Shown here: positions 24,399 to 38,900 of the stretch, piece after piece | Position numbering within the stretch: the stretch's first letter is position 1 | How the letters are laid out: every line of letters starts with the position of its first letter | From: Tipula vernalis | Taxonomy: Eukaryota > Arthropoda > Insecta > Diptera > Tipulidae | Direction: 5' to 3' | NCBI GenBank assembly: GCA_958295665.1 | Contig: OY282560.1 | Location: 149,565,745-149,629,744 of the forward strand | DNA length: 64,000 nt | The notes under the pieces: generated by a model | What the model was told of the DNA's origin: nothing | What the model saw: only the letters and a program-made list of their open reading frames with translations | Databases searched by the model: none | Program-made: the position numbers and the translations under genes

Positions 24399-27164
24399 TA
24401 AGAAATGTTTAGAAATAATCGAGTAATCAAAATGAAAATTGTCACAGCAATTACAGGTCCCGAAACCTATTGATAGAGGTATCAACCATCGTAATCGGAT
24501 CATTTTAGATTTTAGCCGCCCAAAAACTTGTGAGCTATAGCACAGTTGATTTTCAATAAAATTGAATTTTCTAAGAAATGTTTAGAAATAATCGAGTAAT
24601 CAAAATGAAAATTGTCACAGCAATTACAGGTCCCGAAACCTATTGATAGAGGTATCAACCATCGTAATCGGATCATTTTAGATTTTAGCCGCCCAAAAAC
24701 TTATGGGCTATAGCACAGTTGATTTTCAATAAAATTGAATTTTCTAAGAAATGTTTAGAAATAATCGAGAAATCAAAATGAAAATTGTCACAGTAATTAC
24801 AGGTCCCGAAACCTATTGATAGAGGTATCAACCATCGTAATCGGATCATTTTAGATTTTAGCCGCCCAAAAACTTGTGGGCTATAGCACAGTTGATTTTC
24901 AATAAAATTGAATTTTCTAAGAAATGTTTAGAAATAATCGAGCAATCAAAATGAAAATTGTCACAGTAATTACAGGTCCCGAAACCTATTTATAGAGGTA
25001 TCAACCATCGTAATCGGATCATTTTAGATTTTAGCCGCCCAAAAACTTGTGGGCTATAGCACAGTTGATTTTCAATAAAATTAAATTTTCTAAGAAATGT
25101 TTAGAAATAATCGAGAAATCAAAATGAAAATTGTCACAGTAATTACAGGTCCCGAAACCTATTTATAGAGGTATCAACCATCGTAATTGGATCATTTTAG
25201 ATTTTAGCCGCCCAAAAACTTGTGGGCTATAGCACAGTTGATTTTCAATATAATTGAATTTTCTAAGAAATGTTTAGAAATAATCGAGAAATCAAAATGA
25301 AAATTGTCACAGCAATTACAGGTCCCGAAACCTATTGATAGAGGTATCAACCATCGTAATTGGATCATTTTAGATTTTAGCCGCCCAAAAACTTGTGGGC
25401 TATAGCACAGTTGATTTTCAATAAAATTGAATTTTCTAAGAAATGTTTAGAAATAATCGAGTAATCAAAATGAAAATTGTCACAGCAATTACAGGTCCCG
25501 AAACCTATTGATAGAGGTATCAACCATCGTAATCGGATCATTTTAGATTTTAGCCGCCCTAAAACTTGTGGGCTATAGCACAGTTGATTTTCAATAAAAT
25601 TGAATTTTCTAAGAAATGTTTAGAAATAATCGAGTAATCAAAATGAAAATTGTCACAGCAATTACAGGTCCCGAAACCTATTGATAGAGGTATCAACCAT
25701 CGTAATCGGATCATTTTAGATTTTAGCCGCCCTAAAACTTGTGGGCTATAGCACAGTTGATTTTCAATAAAATTGAATTTTCTAAGAAATGTTTAGAAAT
25801 AATCGAGCAATCAAAATGAAAATTGTCACAGTAATTACAGGTCCCGAAACCTATTTATAGAGGTATCAACCATCGTAATCGGATCATTTTAGATTTTAGC
25901 CGCCCAAAAACTTGTGAGCTATACCACAGTTGATTTTCAATAAAATTTAATTTTCTAAGAAATGTTTTGAAATAATAATCGAGCAACCAAAATGAAAATT
26001 GTCACAGCAATTACAGGTCCCGAAACCTATTGATAGAGGTATCAACCATCGTAATCGGATCATTTTAGATTTTAGCCGCCCAAAAACTTATGGGCTATGG
26101 CACAGTTGATTTTCAATAAAATTGAATTTTCTAAGAAATGTTTAGAAATAATCGAGAAATCAAAATTAAAATTGTCACAGCTATAACAGGTCCCGAAACC
26201 TATTGATTAAGGTATCAACCATCGAAATCGGGTCATTTTAGATTTTAGCCGCCCAAAAACTGGTGGGCTATAGCACAGTTGATCTTCAATAAAATTGAAT
26301 TTGCTAAGAAATGTTTAGAAATAATCGAGCAATCAAAATGAAAATTGTCACAGCAATTACAGGTCCCGAAACCTATTGATAGAGGTATCAACCATCGTAA
26401 TCGGATCATTTTAGATTTTAGCCGCCCAAAAACTTGTGGGCTATAGCACAGTTGATTTTCAATAAAATTGAATTTTCTAAGAAATGTTTAGAAATAATCG
26501 AGCAATCAAAATGAAAATTGTCACAGTAATTACAGGTCCCGAAACCTATTTATAGAGGTATCAACCATCGTAATCGGATCATTTTAGATTTTAGCCGCCC
26601 AAAAACTTGTGAGCTATACCACAGTTGATTTTCAATAAAATTTAATTTTCTAAGTAATGTTTTGAAATAATAATCGAGCAACCAAAATGAAAATTGTCAC
26701 AGCAATTACAGGTCCCGAAACCTATTGATAGAGGTATCAACCATCGTAATCGGATCATTTTAGATTTTAGCCGCCCAAAAACTTGTGGGCTATGGCACAG
26801 TTGATTTTCAATAAAATTGAATTTTCTAAGAAATGTTTAGAAATAATCGAGAAATCAAAATTAAAATTGTCACAGCTATAACAGGTCCCGAAAACTATTG
26901 ATTAAGGTATCAACCATCGAAATCATGTCATTGTAGATTTTAGCCGCCCAAAATCTTGTGGGCTATAGCACAGTTGATCTTCAATAAAATTGAATTTGCT
27001 ATGAAATGTTTAGAAATAATCGAGCAATCAAAATGAAAATTGTCACAGTAATTACAGGTCCCGAAACCTATTTATAGAGGTATCAACCATCGTAATCGGA
27101 TCATTTTAGATTTTAGCCGCCCAAAAACTTGTGGGCTATAGCACAGTTGATTTTCAATAAAATT
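24399..27164 (+). repeat. 2.77-kb duplicated satellite block, copy 1
   Basis: Every private variant I compared in this block recurs 6237 bp to the right (30636-33401). These include gtgagctatag at 24531, ttatgggctatag at 24701, actggtggg near 26260, taagtaatg at 26651, gaaatcatgtcattg near 26920 and gctatgaaatg near 26998. 6237 equals 36 x 173 plus the three extra trinucleotides lying between. First mismatches outside are at 24398 and 27165. Confidence 0.85.
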
Positions 27165-30100
27165 AAATTTTCTAAGAAATGTTTAGAAATAATCGAGAAA
27201 TCAAAATGAAAATTGTCACAGTAATTACAGGTCCCGAAACCTATTTATAGAGGTATCAACCATCGTAATTGGATCATTTTAGATTTTAGCCGCCCAAAAA
27301 CTTGTGGGCTATAGCACAGTTGATTTTCAATATAATTGAATTTTCTAAGAAATGTTTAGAAATAATCGAGAAATCAAAATGAAAATTGTCACAGCAATTA
27401 CAGGTCCCGAAACCTATTGATAGAGGTATCAACCATCGTAATTGGATCATTTTAGATTTTAGCCGCCCAAAAACTTGTGGGCTATAGCACAGTTGATTTT
27501 CAATAAAATTGAATTTTCTAAGAAATGTTTAGAAATAATCGAGTAATCAAAATGAAAATTGTCACAGCAATTACAGGTCCCGAAACCTATTGATAGAGGT
27601 ATCAACCATCGTAATCGGATCATTTTAGATTTTAGCCGCCCTAAAACTTGTGGGCTATAGCACAGTTGATTTTCAATAAAATTGAATTTTCTAAGAAATG
27701 TTTAGAAATAATCGAGTAATCAAAATGAAAATTGTCACAGCAATTACAGGTCCCGAAACCTATTGATAGAGGTATCAACCATCGTAATCGGATCATTTTA
27801 GATTTTAGCCGCCCTAAAACTTGTGGGCTATAGCACAGTTGATTTTCAATAAAATTTAATTTTCTAAGAAATGTTTAGAAATAATCGAGCAATCAAAATG
27901 AAAATTGTCACAGTAATTACAGGTCCCGAAACCTATTTATAGAGGTATCAACCATCGTAATCGGATCATTTTAGATTTTAGCCGCCCAAAAACTTGTGGG
28001 CTATGGCACAGTTGATTTTCAATAAAATTGAATTTTCTAAGAAATGTTTAGAAATAATCGAGTAATCAAAATGAAAATTGTCACAGCAATTACAGGTCCC
28101 GAAACCTATTGATAGAGGTATCAACCATCGTAATCGGATCATTTTAGATTTTAGCCGCCCTAAAACTTGTGGGCTATAGCACAGTTGATTTTCAATAAAA
28201 TTTAATTTTCTAAGAAATGTTTAGAAATAATCGAGCAATCAAAATGAAAATTGTCACAGTAATTACAGGTCCCGAAACCTATTTATAGAGGTATCAACCA
28301 TCGTAATCGGATCATTTTAGATTTTAGCCGCCCTAAAACTTGTGGGCTATAGCACAGTTGATTTTCAATAAAATTTAATTTTCTAAGAAATGTTTAGAAA
28401 TAATCGAGCAATCAAAATGAAAATTGTCACAGTAATTACAGGTCCCGAAACCTATTTATAGAGGTATCAACCATCGTAATCGGATCATTTTAGATTTTAG
28501 CCGCCCAAAAACTTGTGGGCTATGGCACAGTTGATTTTCAATAAAATTGAATTTTCTAAGAAATGTTTAGAAATAATCGAGTAATCAAAATGAAAATTGT
28601 CACAGCAATTACAGGTCCCGAAACCTATTGATAGAGGTATCAACCATCGTAATCGGATCATTTTAGATTTTAGCCGCCCTAAAACTTGTGGGCTATAGCA
28701 CAGTTGATTTTCAATAAAATTGAATTTTCTAAGAAATGTTTAGAAATAATCGAGTAATCAAAATGAAAATTGTCACAGCAATTACAGGTCCCGAAACCTA
28801 TTGATAGAGGTATCAACCATCGTAATCGGATCATTTTAGATTTTAGCCGCCCTAAAACTTGTGGGCTATAGCACAGTTGATTTTCAATAAAATTGAATTT
28901 TCTAAGAAATGTTTAGAAATAATCGAGTAATCAAAATGAAAATTGTCACAGCAATTACAGGTCCCGAAACCTATTGATAGAGGTATCAACCATCGTAATC
29001 GGATCATTTTAGATTTTAGCCGCCCTAAAACTTGTGGGCTATAGCACAGTTGATTTTCAATAAAATTGAATTTTCTAAGAAATGTTTAGAAATAATCGAG
29101 TAATCAAAATGAAAATTGTCACAGCAATTACAGGTCCCGAAACCTATTGATAGAGGTATCAACCATCGTAATCGGATCATTTTAGATTTTAGCCGCCCTA
29201 AAACTTGTGGGCTATAGCACAGTTGATTTTCAATAAAATTTAATTTTCTAAGAAATGTTTAGAAATAATCGAGCAATCAAAATGAAAATTGTCACAGTAA
29301 TTACAGGTCCCGAAACCTATTTATAGAGGTATCAACCATCGTAATCGGATCATTTTAGATTTTAGCCGCCCAAAAACTTGTGGGCTATAGCACAGTTGAT
29401 TTTCAATAAAATTGAATTTTCTAAGAAATGTTTAGAAATAATCGAGTAATCAAAATGAAAATTGTCACAGCAATTACAGGTCCCGAAACCTATTGATAGA
29501 GGTATCAACCATCGTAATCGGATCATTTTAGATTTTAGCCGCCCTAAAACTTGTGGGCTATAGCACAGTTGATTTTCAATAAAATTGAATTTTCTAAGAA
29601 ATGTTTAGAAATAATCGAGTAATCAAAATGAAAATTGTCACAGCAATTACAGGTCCCGAAACCTATTGATAGAGGTATCAACCATCGTAATCGGATCATT
29701 TTAGATTTTAGCCGCCCTAAAACTTGTGGGCTATAGCACAGTTGATTTTCAATAAAATTGAATTTTCTAAAAAATGTTTAGAAATAATCGAGCAATCAAA
29801 ATGAAAATTGTCACAGTAATTACAGGTCCCGAAACCTATTTATAGAGGTATCAACCATCGTAATCGGATCATTTTAGATTTTAGCCGCCCAAAAACTTGT
29901 GAGCTATACCACAGTTGATTTTCAATAAAATTTAATTTTCTAAGAAATGTTTTGAAATAATAATCGAGCAGCCAAAATGAAAATTGTCACAGCAATTACA
30001 GGTCCCGAAACCTATTGATAGAGGTATCAACCATCGTAATCGGATCATTTTAGATTTTAGCCGCCCAAAAACTTGTGGGCTATGGCACAGTTGATTTTCA

Positions 30101-30635
30101 ATAAAATTGAATTTTCTAAGAAATGTTTAGAAATAATCGAGAAATCAAAATTAAAATTGTCACAGCTATAACAGGTCCCGAAACCTATTGATTAAGGTAT
30201 CAACCATCGAAATCGGGTCATTTTAGATTTTAGCCGCCCAAAAACTTGTGGGCTATCGCACAGTTGATCTTCAATAAAATTGAATTTGCTAAGAAATGTT
30301 TAGAAATAATCGAGCAATCAAAATGAAAATTGTCACAGTAATTACAGGTCCCGAAACCTATTTATAGAGGTATCAACCATCGTAATCGGATCATTTTAGA
30401 TTTTAGCCGCCCAAAAACTTGTGGGCTATAGCACAGTTGATTTTCAATATAATTGAATTTTCTAAGAAATGTTTAGAAATAATCGAGAAATCAAAATGAA
30501 AATTGTCACAGCAATTACAGGTCCCGAAACCTATTGATAGAGGTATCAACCATCGTAATTGGATCATTTTAGATTTTAGCCGCCCAAAAACTTGTGGGCT
30601 ATAGCACAGTTGATTTTCAATAAAATTGAATTTTC
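27165..30635 (+). repeat. satellite segment between the duplicated blocks
   Basis: Twenty monomers, many carrying ccctaaa, with tttatag monomers interspersed. The portion from about 29.28 to 30.44 kb is repeated at about 33.27-34.43 kb at a shift of 3988 bp (23 monomers plus 9 bp), marked by ctaaaaaatg (29767 and 33755) and ggctatcgca (30251 and 34239). One difference inside that pair: gagcagcc near 29967 against gagcaacc. Confidence 0.8.
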
Positions 30636-33401
30636 TAAGAAATGTTTAGAAATAATCGAGTAATCAAAATGAAAATTGTCACAGCAATTACAGGTCCCGA
30701 AACCTATTGATAGAGGTATCAACCATCGTAATCGGATCATTTTAGATTTTAGCCGCCCAAAAACTTGTGAGCTATAGCACAGTTGATTTTCAATAAAATT
30801 GAATTTTCTAAGAAATGTTTAGAAATAATCGAGTAATCAAAATGAAAATTGTCACAGCAATTACAGGTCCCGAAACCTATTGATAGAGGTATCAACCATC
30901 GTAATCGGATCATTTTAGATTTTAGCCGCCCAAAAACTTATGGGCTATAGCACAGTTGATTTTCAATAAAATTGAATTTTCTAAGAAATGTTTAGAAATA
31001 ATCGAGAAATCAAAATGAAAATTGTCACAGTAATTACAGGTCCCGAAACCTATTGATAGAGGTATCAACCATCGTAATCGGATCATTTTAGATTTTAGCC
31101 GCCCAAAAACTTGTGGGCTATAGCACAGTTGATTTTCAATAAAATTGAATTTTCTAAGAAATGTTTAGAAATAATCGAGCAATCAAAATGAAAATTGTCA
31201 CAGTAATTACAGGTCCCGAAACCTATTTATAGAGGTATCAACCATCGTAATCGGATCATTTTAGATTTTAGCCGCCCAAAAACTTGTGGGCTATAGCACA
31301 GTTGATTTTCAATAAAATTAAATTTTCTAAGAAATGTTTAGAAATAATCGAGAAATCAAAATGAAAATTGTCACAGTAATTACAGGTCCCGAAACCTATT
31401 TATAGAGGTATCAACCATCGTAATTGGATCATTTTAGATTTTAGCCGCCCAAAAACTTGTGGGCTATAGCACAGTTGATTTTCAATATAATTGAATTTTC
31501 TAAGAAATGTTTAGAAATAATCGAGAAATCAAAATGAAAATTGTCACAGCAATTACAGGTCCCGAAACCTATTGATAGAGGTATCAACCATCGTAATTGG
31601 ATCATTTTAGATTTTAGCCGCCCAAAAACTTGTGGGCTATAGCACAGTTGATTTTCAATAAAATTGAATTTTCTAAGAAATGTTTAGAAATAATCGAGTA
31701 ATCAAAATGAAAATTGTCACAGCAATTACAGGTCCCGAAACCTATTGATAGAGGTATCAACCATCGTAATCGGATCATTTTAGATTTTAGCCGCCCTAAA
31801 ACTTGTGGGCTATAGCACAGTTGATTTTCAATAAAATTGAATTTTCTAAGAAATGTTTAGAAATAATCGAGTAATCAAAATGAAAATTGTCACAGCAATT
31901 ACAGGTCCCGAAACCTATTGATAGAGGTATCAACCATCGTAATCGGATCATTTTAGATTTTAGCCGCCCTAAAACTTGTGGGCTATAGCACAGTTGATTT
32001 TCAATAAAATTGAATTTTCTAAGAAATGTTTAGAAATAATCGAGCAATCAAAATGAAAATTGTCACAGTAATTACAGGTCCCGAAACCTATTTATAGAGG
32101 TATCAACCATCGTAATCGGATCATTTTAGATTTTAGCCGCCCAAAAACTTGTGAGCTATACCACAGTTGATTTTCAATAAAATTTAATTTTCTAAGAAAT
32201 GTTTTGAAATAATAATCGAGCAACCAAAATGAAAATTGTCACAGCAATTACAGGTCCCGAAACCTATTGATAGAGGTATCAACCATCGTAATCGGATCAT
32301 TTTAGATTTTAGCCGCCCAAAAACTTATGGGCTATGGCACAGTTGATTTTCAATAAAATTGAATTTTCTAAGAAATGTTTAGAAATAATCGAGAAATCAA
32401 AATTAAAATTGTCACAGCTATAACAGGTCCCGAAACCTATTGATTAAGGTATCAACCATCGAAATCGGGTCATTTTAGATTTTAGCCGCCCAAAAACTGG
32501 TGGGCTATAGCACAGTTGATCTTCAATAAAATTGAATTTGCTAAGAAATGTTTAGAAATAATCGAGCAATCAAAATGAAAATTGTCACAGCAATTACAGG
32601 TCCCGAAACCTATTGATAGAGGTATCAACCATCGTAATCGGATCATTTTAGATTTTAGCCGCCCAAAAACTTGTGGGCTATAGCACAGTTGATTTTCAAT
32701 AAAATTGAATTTTCTAAGAAATGTTTAGAAATAATCGAGCAATCAAAATGAAAATTGTCACAGTAATTACAGGTCCCGAAACCTATTTATAGAGGTATCA
32801 ACCATCGTAATCGGATCATTTTAGATTTTAGCCGCCCAAAAACTTGTGAGCTATACCACAGTTGATTTTCAATAAAATTTAATTTTCTAAGTAATGTTTT
32901 GAAATAATAATCGAGCAACCAAAATGAAAATTGTCACAGCAATTACAGGTCCCGAAACCTATTGATAGAGGTATCAACCATCGTAATCGGATCATTTTAG
33001 ATTTTAGCCGCCCAAAAACTTGTGGGCTATGGCACAGTTGATTTTCAATAAAATTGAATTTTCTAAGAAATGTTTAGAAATAATCGAGAAATCAAAATTA
33101 AAATTGTCACAGCTATAACAGGTCCCGAAAACTATTGATTAAGGTATCAACCATCGAAATCATGTCATTGTAGATTTTAGCCGCCCAAAATCTTGTGGGC
33201 TATAGCACAGTTGATCTTCAATAAAATTGAATTTGCTATGAAATGTTTAGAAATAATCGAGCAATCAAAATGAAAATTGTCACAGTAATTACAGGTCCCG
33301 AAACCTATTTATAGAGGTATCAACCATCGTAATCGGATCATTTTAGATTTTAGCCGCCCAAAAACTTGTGGGCTATAGCACAGTTGATTTTCAATAAAAT
33401 T
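30636..33401 (+). repeat. 2.77-kb duplicated satellite block, copy 2
   Basis: Second copy of 24399-27164, with the same sequence of variants and the two 176-bp monomers in equivalent places (32148 and 32843). I found no difference at the markers checked; base-by-base identity was not computed. The near-absence of private changes points to recent duplication or conversion, or to an assembly repeat. Confidence 0.85.
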
Positions 33402-36400
33402 GAATTTTCTAAGAAATGTTTAGAAATAATCGAGTAATCAAAATGAAAATTGTCACAGCAATTACAGGTCCCGAAACCTATTGATAGAGGTATCAACCAT
33501 CGTAATCGGATCATTTTAGATTTTAGCCGCCCTAAAACTTGTGGGCTATAGCACAGTTGATTTTCAATAAAATTGAATTTTCTAAGAAATGTTTAGAAAT
33601 AATCGAGTAATCAAAATGAAAATTGTCACAGCAATTACAGGTCCCGAAACCTATTGATAGAGGTATCAACCATCGTAATCGGATCATTTTAGATTTTAGC
33701 CGCCCTAAAACTTGTGGGCTATAGCACAGTTGATTTTCAATAAAATTGAATTTTCTAAAAAATGTTTAGAAATAATCGAGCAATCAAAATGAAAATTGTC
33801 ACAGTAATTACAGGTCCCGAAACCTATTTATAGAGGTATCAACCATCGTAATCGGATCATTTTAGATTTTAGCCGCCCAAAAACTTGTGAGCTATACCAC
33901 AGTTGATTTTCAATAAAATTTAATTTTCTAAGAAATGTTTTGAAATAATAATCGAGCAACCAAAATGAAAATTGTCACAGCAATTACAGGTCCCGAAACC
34001 TATTGATAGAGGTATCAACCATCGTAATCGGATCATTTTAGATTTTAGCCGCCCAAAAACTTGTGGGCTATGGCACAGTTGATTTTCAATAAAATTGAAT
34101 TTTCTAAGAAATGTTTAGAAATAATCGAGAAATCAAAATTAAAATTGTCACAGCTATAACAGGTCCCGAAACCTATTGATTAAGGTATCAACCATCGAAA
34201 TCGGGTCATTTTAGATTTTAGCCGCCCAAAAACTTGTGGGCTATCGCACAGTTGATCTTCAATAAAATTGAATTTGCTAAGAAATGTTTAGAAATAATCG
34301 AGCAATCAAAATGAAAATTGTCACAGTAATTACAGGTCCCGAAACCTATTTATAGAGGTATCAACCATCGTAATCGGATCATTTTAGATTTTAGCCGCCC
34401 AAAAACTTGTGGGCTATAGCACAGTTGATTTTCAATAAAATTAAATTTTCTAAGAAATGTTTAGAAATGATCGAGAAATCAAAATGAAAATTGTCACAGT
34501 AATTACAGGTCCCGAAACCTATTTATAGAGGTATCAACCATCGTAATTGGATCATTTTAGATTTTAGCCGCCCAAAAACTTGTGGGCTATAGCACAGTTG
34601 ATTTTCAATATAATTGAATTTTCTAAGAAATGTTTAGAAATAATCGAGAAATCAAAATGAAAATTGTCACAGCAATTACAGGTCCCGAAACCTATTGATA
34701 GAGGTATCAACCATCGTAATTGGATCATTTTAGATTTTAGCCGCCCAAAAACTTGTGGGCTATAGCACAGTTGATTTTCAATATAATTGAATTTTCTAAG
34801 AAATGTTTAGAAATAATCGAGAAATCAAAATGAAAATTGTCACAGCAATTACAGGTCCCGAAACCTATTGATAGAGGTATCAACCATCGTAATTGGATCA
34901 TTTTAGATTTTAGCCGCCCAAAAACTTGTGGGCTATAGCACAGTTGATTTTCAATAAAATTGAATTTTCTAAGAAATGTTTAGAAATAATCGAGCAATCA
35001 AAATGAAAATTGTCACAGTAATTACAGGTCCCGAAACCTATTTATAGAGGTATCAACCATCGTAATCGGATCATTTTAGATTTTAGCCGCCCAAAAACTT
35101 GTGGGCTATAGCACAGTTGATTTTCAATAAAACTAAATTTTCTAAGAAATGTTTAGAAATAATCGAGAAATCAAAATGAAAATTGTCACAGCAATTACAG
35201 GTCGCGAAACCTATTGATAGAGGTATCAACCATCGTAATTGGATCATTTTAGATTTTAGCCGCCCAAAAACTTGTGGGCTATAGCACAGTTGATTTTCAA
35301 TATAATTGAATTTTCTAAGAAATGTTTAGAAATAATCGAGTAATCAAAATGAAAATTGTCACAGCAATTACAGGTCCCGAAACCTATTGATAGAGGTATC
35401 AACCATCGTAATCGGATCATTTTAGATTTTAGCCGCCCAAAAACTTGTGGGCTATAGCACAGTTGATTTTCAATAAAATTGAATTTTCTAAGAAATGTTT
35501 AGAAATAAGCGAGAAATCAAAATGAAAATTGTCACAGTAATTACAGGTCCCGAAACCTATTGATAGAGGTATCAACCATCGTAATCGGATCATTTTAGAT
35601 TTTAGCCGCCCAAAAACTTGTGGGCTATAGCACAGTTGATTTTCAATAAAATTGAATTTTCTAAGAAATGTTTAGAAATAATCGAGCAATCAAAATGAAA
35701 ATTGTCACAGTAATTACAGGTCCCGAAACCTATTTATAGAGGTATCAACCATCGTAATCGGATCATTTTAGATCTTAGCCGCCCAAAAACTTGTGGGCTA
35801 TAGCACAGTTGATTTTCAATAAAATTAAATTTTCTAAGAAATGTTTAGAAATAATCGAGAAATCAAAATGAAAATTGTCACAGTAATTACAGGTCCCGAA
35901 ACCTATTTATAGAGGTATCAACCATCGTAATTGGATCATTTTAGATTTTAGCCGCCCAAAAACTTGTGGGCTATAGCACAGTTGATTTTCAATATAATTG
36001 AATTTTCTAAGAAATGTTTAGAAATAATCGAGTAATCAAAATGAAAATTGTCACAGCAATTACAGGTCCCGAAACCTATTGATAGAGGTATCAACCATCG
36101 TAATCGGATCATTTTAGACTTTAGCCGCCCTAAAACTTGTGGGCTATAGCACAGTTGATTTTCAATAAAATTGAATTTTCTAAGAAATGTTTAGAAATAA
36201 TCGAGTAATCAAAATAAAAATTGTCACAGCAATTACAGGTCCCGAAACCTATTGATAGAGGTATCAACCATCGTAATCGGATCATTTTAGATTTTAGCCG
36301 CCCAAAAACTTGTGGGCTATAGCACAGTTGATTTTCAATAAAATTGAATTTTCTAAGAAATGTTTAGAAATAATCGAGTAATCAAAATGAAAATTGTCAC

Positions 36401-38900
36401 AGTAATTACAGGTCCCGAAACCTATTGATAGAGGTATCAACCATCGTAATCGGATCATTTTAGATTTTAGCCGCCCAAAAACTTATGGGCTATAGCACAG
36501 TTGATTTTCAATATAATTGAATTTTCTAAGAAATGTTTAGAAATAATCGAGTAATCAAAATGAAAATTGTCACAGCAATTACAGGTCCCGAAACCTATTG
36601 ATAGAGGTATCAACCATCGTAATCGGATCATTTTAGATTTTAGCCGCCCAAAAACTTGTGGGCTATAGCACAGTTGATTTTCAATAAAATTGAATTTTCT
36701 AAGAAATGTTTAGAAATAATCGAGAAATCAAAATGAAAATTGTCACAGTAATTACAGGTCCCGAAACCTATTGATAGAGGTATCAACCATCGTAATCGGA
36801 TCATTTTAGATTTTAGCCGCCCAAAAACTTGTGGGCTATAGCACAGTTGATTTTCAATAAAATTGAATTTTCTAAGAAATGTTTAGAAATAATCGAGCAA
36901 TCAAAATGAAAATTGTCACAGTAATTACAGGTCCCGAAACCTATTTATAGAGGTATCAACCATCGTAATCGGATCATTTTAGATTTTAGCCGCCCAAAAA
37001 CTTGTGGGCTATAGCACAGTTGATTTTCAATAAAATTAAATTTTCTAAGAAATGTTTAGAAATAATCGAGAAATCAAAATGAAAATTGTCACAGTAATTA
37101 CAGGTCCCGAAACCTATTTATAGAGGTATCAACCATCGTAATTGGATCATTTTAGATTTTAGCCGCCCAAAAACTTGTGGGCTATAGCACAGTTGATTTT
37201 CAATATAATTGAATTTTCTAAGAAATGTTTAGAAATAATCGAGTAATCAAAATGAAAATTGTCACAGCAATTACAGGTCCCGAAACCTATTGATAGAGGT
37301 ATCAACCATCGTAATCGGATCATTTTAGATTTTAGCCGCCCTAAAACTTGTGGGCTATAGCACAGTTGATTTTCAATAAAATTGAATTTTCTAAGAAATG
37401 TTTAGAAATAATCGAGTAATCAAAATGAAAATTGTCACAGCAATTACAGGTCCCGAAACCTATTGATAGAGGTATCAACCATCGTAATCGGATCATTTTA
37501 GATTTTAGCCGCCCAAAAACTTATGGGCTATAGCACAGTTGATTTTCAATAAAATTGAATTTTCTAAGAAATGTTTAGAAATAAGCGAGAAATCAAAATG
37601 AAAATTGTCACAGTAATTACAGGTCCCGAAACCTATTGATAGAGGTATCAACCATCGTAATCGGATCATTTTAGATTTTAGCCGCCCAAAAACTTGTGGG
37701 CTATAGCACAGTTGATTTTCAATAAAATTGAATTTTCTAAGAAATGTTTAGAAATAATCGAGCAATCAAAATGAAAATTGTCACAGTAATTACAGGTCCC
37801 GAAACCTATTTATAGAGGTATCAACCATCGTAATCGGATCATTTTAGATTTTAGCCGCCCAAAAACTTGTGGGCTATAGCACAGTTGATTTTCACTAAAA
37901 TTAAATTTTCTAAGAAATGTTTAGAAATAATCGAGAAATCAAAATGAAAATTGTCACAGTAATTACAGGTCCCGAAACCTATTTATAGAGGTATCAACCA
38001 TCGTAATTGGATCATTTTAGATTTTAGCCGCCCAAAAACTTGTGGGCTATAGCACAGTTGATTTTCAATATAATTGAATTTTCTAAGAAATGTTTAGAAA
38101 TAATCGAGAAATCAAAATGAAAATTGTCACAGCAATTACAGGTCCCGAAACCTATTGATAGAGGTATCAACCATCGTAATCGGATCATTTTAGATTTTAG
38201 CCGCCCAAAAACTTGTGGGCTATAGCACAGTTGATTTTCAATAAAATTGAATTTTCTAAGAAATGTTTAGAAATAATCGAGCAATCAAAATGAAAATTGT
38301 CACAGTAATTACAGGTCCGGAAACCTATTTATAGAGGTATCAACCATCGTAATCGGATCATTTTAGATTTTAGCCGCCCAAAAACTTATGGGCTATAGCA
38401 CAGTTGATTTTCAATAAAATTGAATTTTCTAAGAAATGTTTAGAAATAATCGAGAAATCAAAATGAAAATTGTCACAGTAATTACAGGTCCCGAAACCTA
38501 TTGATAGAGGTATCAACCATCGTAATCGGATCATTTTAGATTTTAGCCGCCCAAAAACTTGTGGGCTATAGCACAGTTGATTTTCAATAAAATTGAATTT
38601 TCTAAGAAATGTTTAGAAATAATCGAGCAATCAAAATGAAAATTGTCACAGTAATTACAGGTCCCGAAACCTATTTATAGAGGTATCAACCATCGTAATC
38701 GGATCATTTTAGATTTTAGCCGCCCAAAAACTTGTGGGCTATAGCACAGTTGATTTTCAATAAAATTAAATTTTCTAAGAAATGTTTAGAAATAATCGAG
38801 AAATCAAAATGAAAATTGTCACAGTAATTACAGGTCCCGAAACCTATTTATAGAGGTATCAACCATCGTAATCGGATCATTTTAGATTTTAGCCGCCCAA
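33402..38900 (+). repeat. satellite segment where 5- and 7-monomer periods appear
   Basis: After the last 176-bp monomer a recurring run is seen: cgagaaat with tgatag, caatc with tttatag, aaattaaat with tttatag and aattgg, then caatataattg. The aattgg landmark lies at 35929, 37140 and 38005, that is 7 and then 5 monomers apart. The private aaataagcgag occurs at about 35505 and 37581, exactly 12 monomers (2076 bp) apart. Confidence 0.8.

Larger units (their letters stand above)
20891..34059 (+). repeat. set of seven 176-bp monomers with a linked variant set
   Basis: Monomers starting at 20891, 25911, 26606, 29896, 32148, 32843 and 33884 have an extra AAT (aataataatcgag). All seven also carry gtgagctatacc, atttaatttt, ttttgaaat and a caacc-type site (cagcc at 29896). 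The shared set indicates one founder monomer spread by duplication within this 13-kb part of the array; it is absent elsewhere in the window. Confidence 0.92.
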
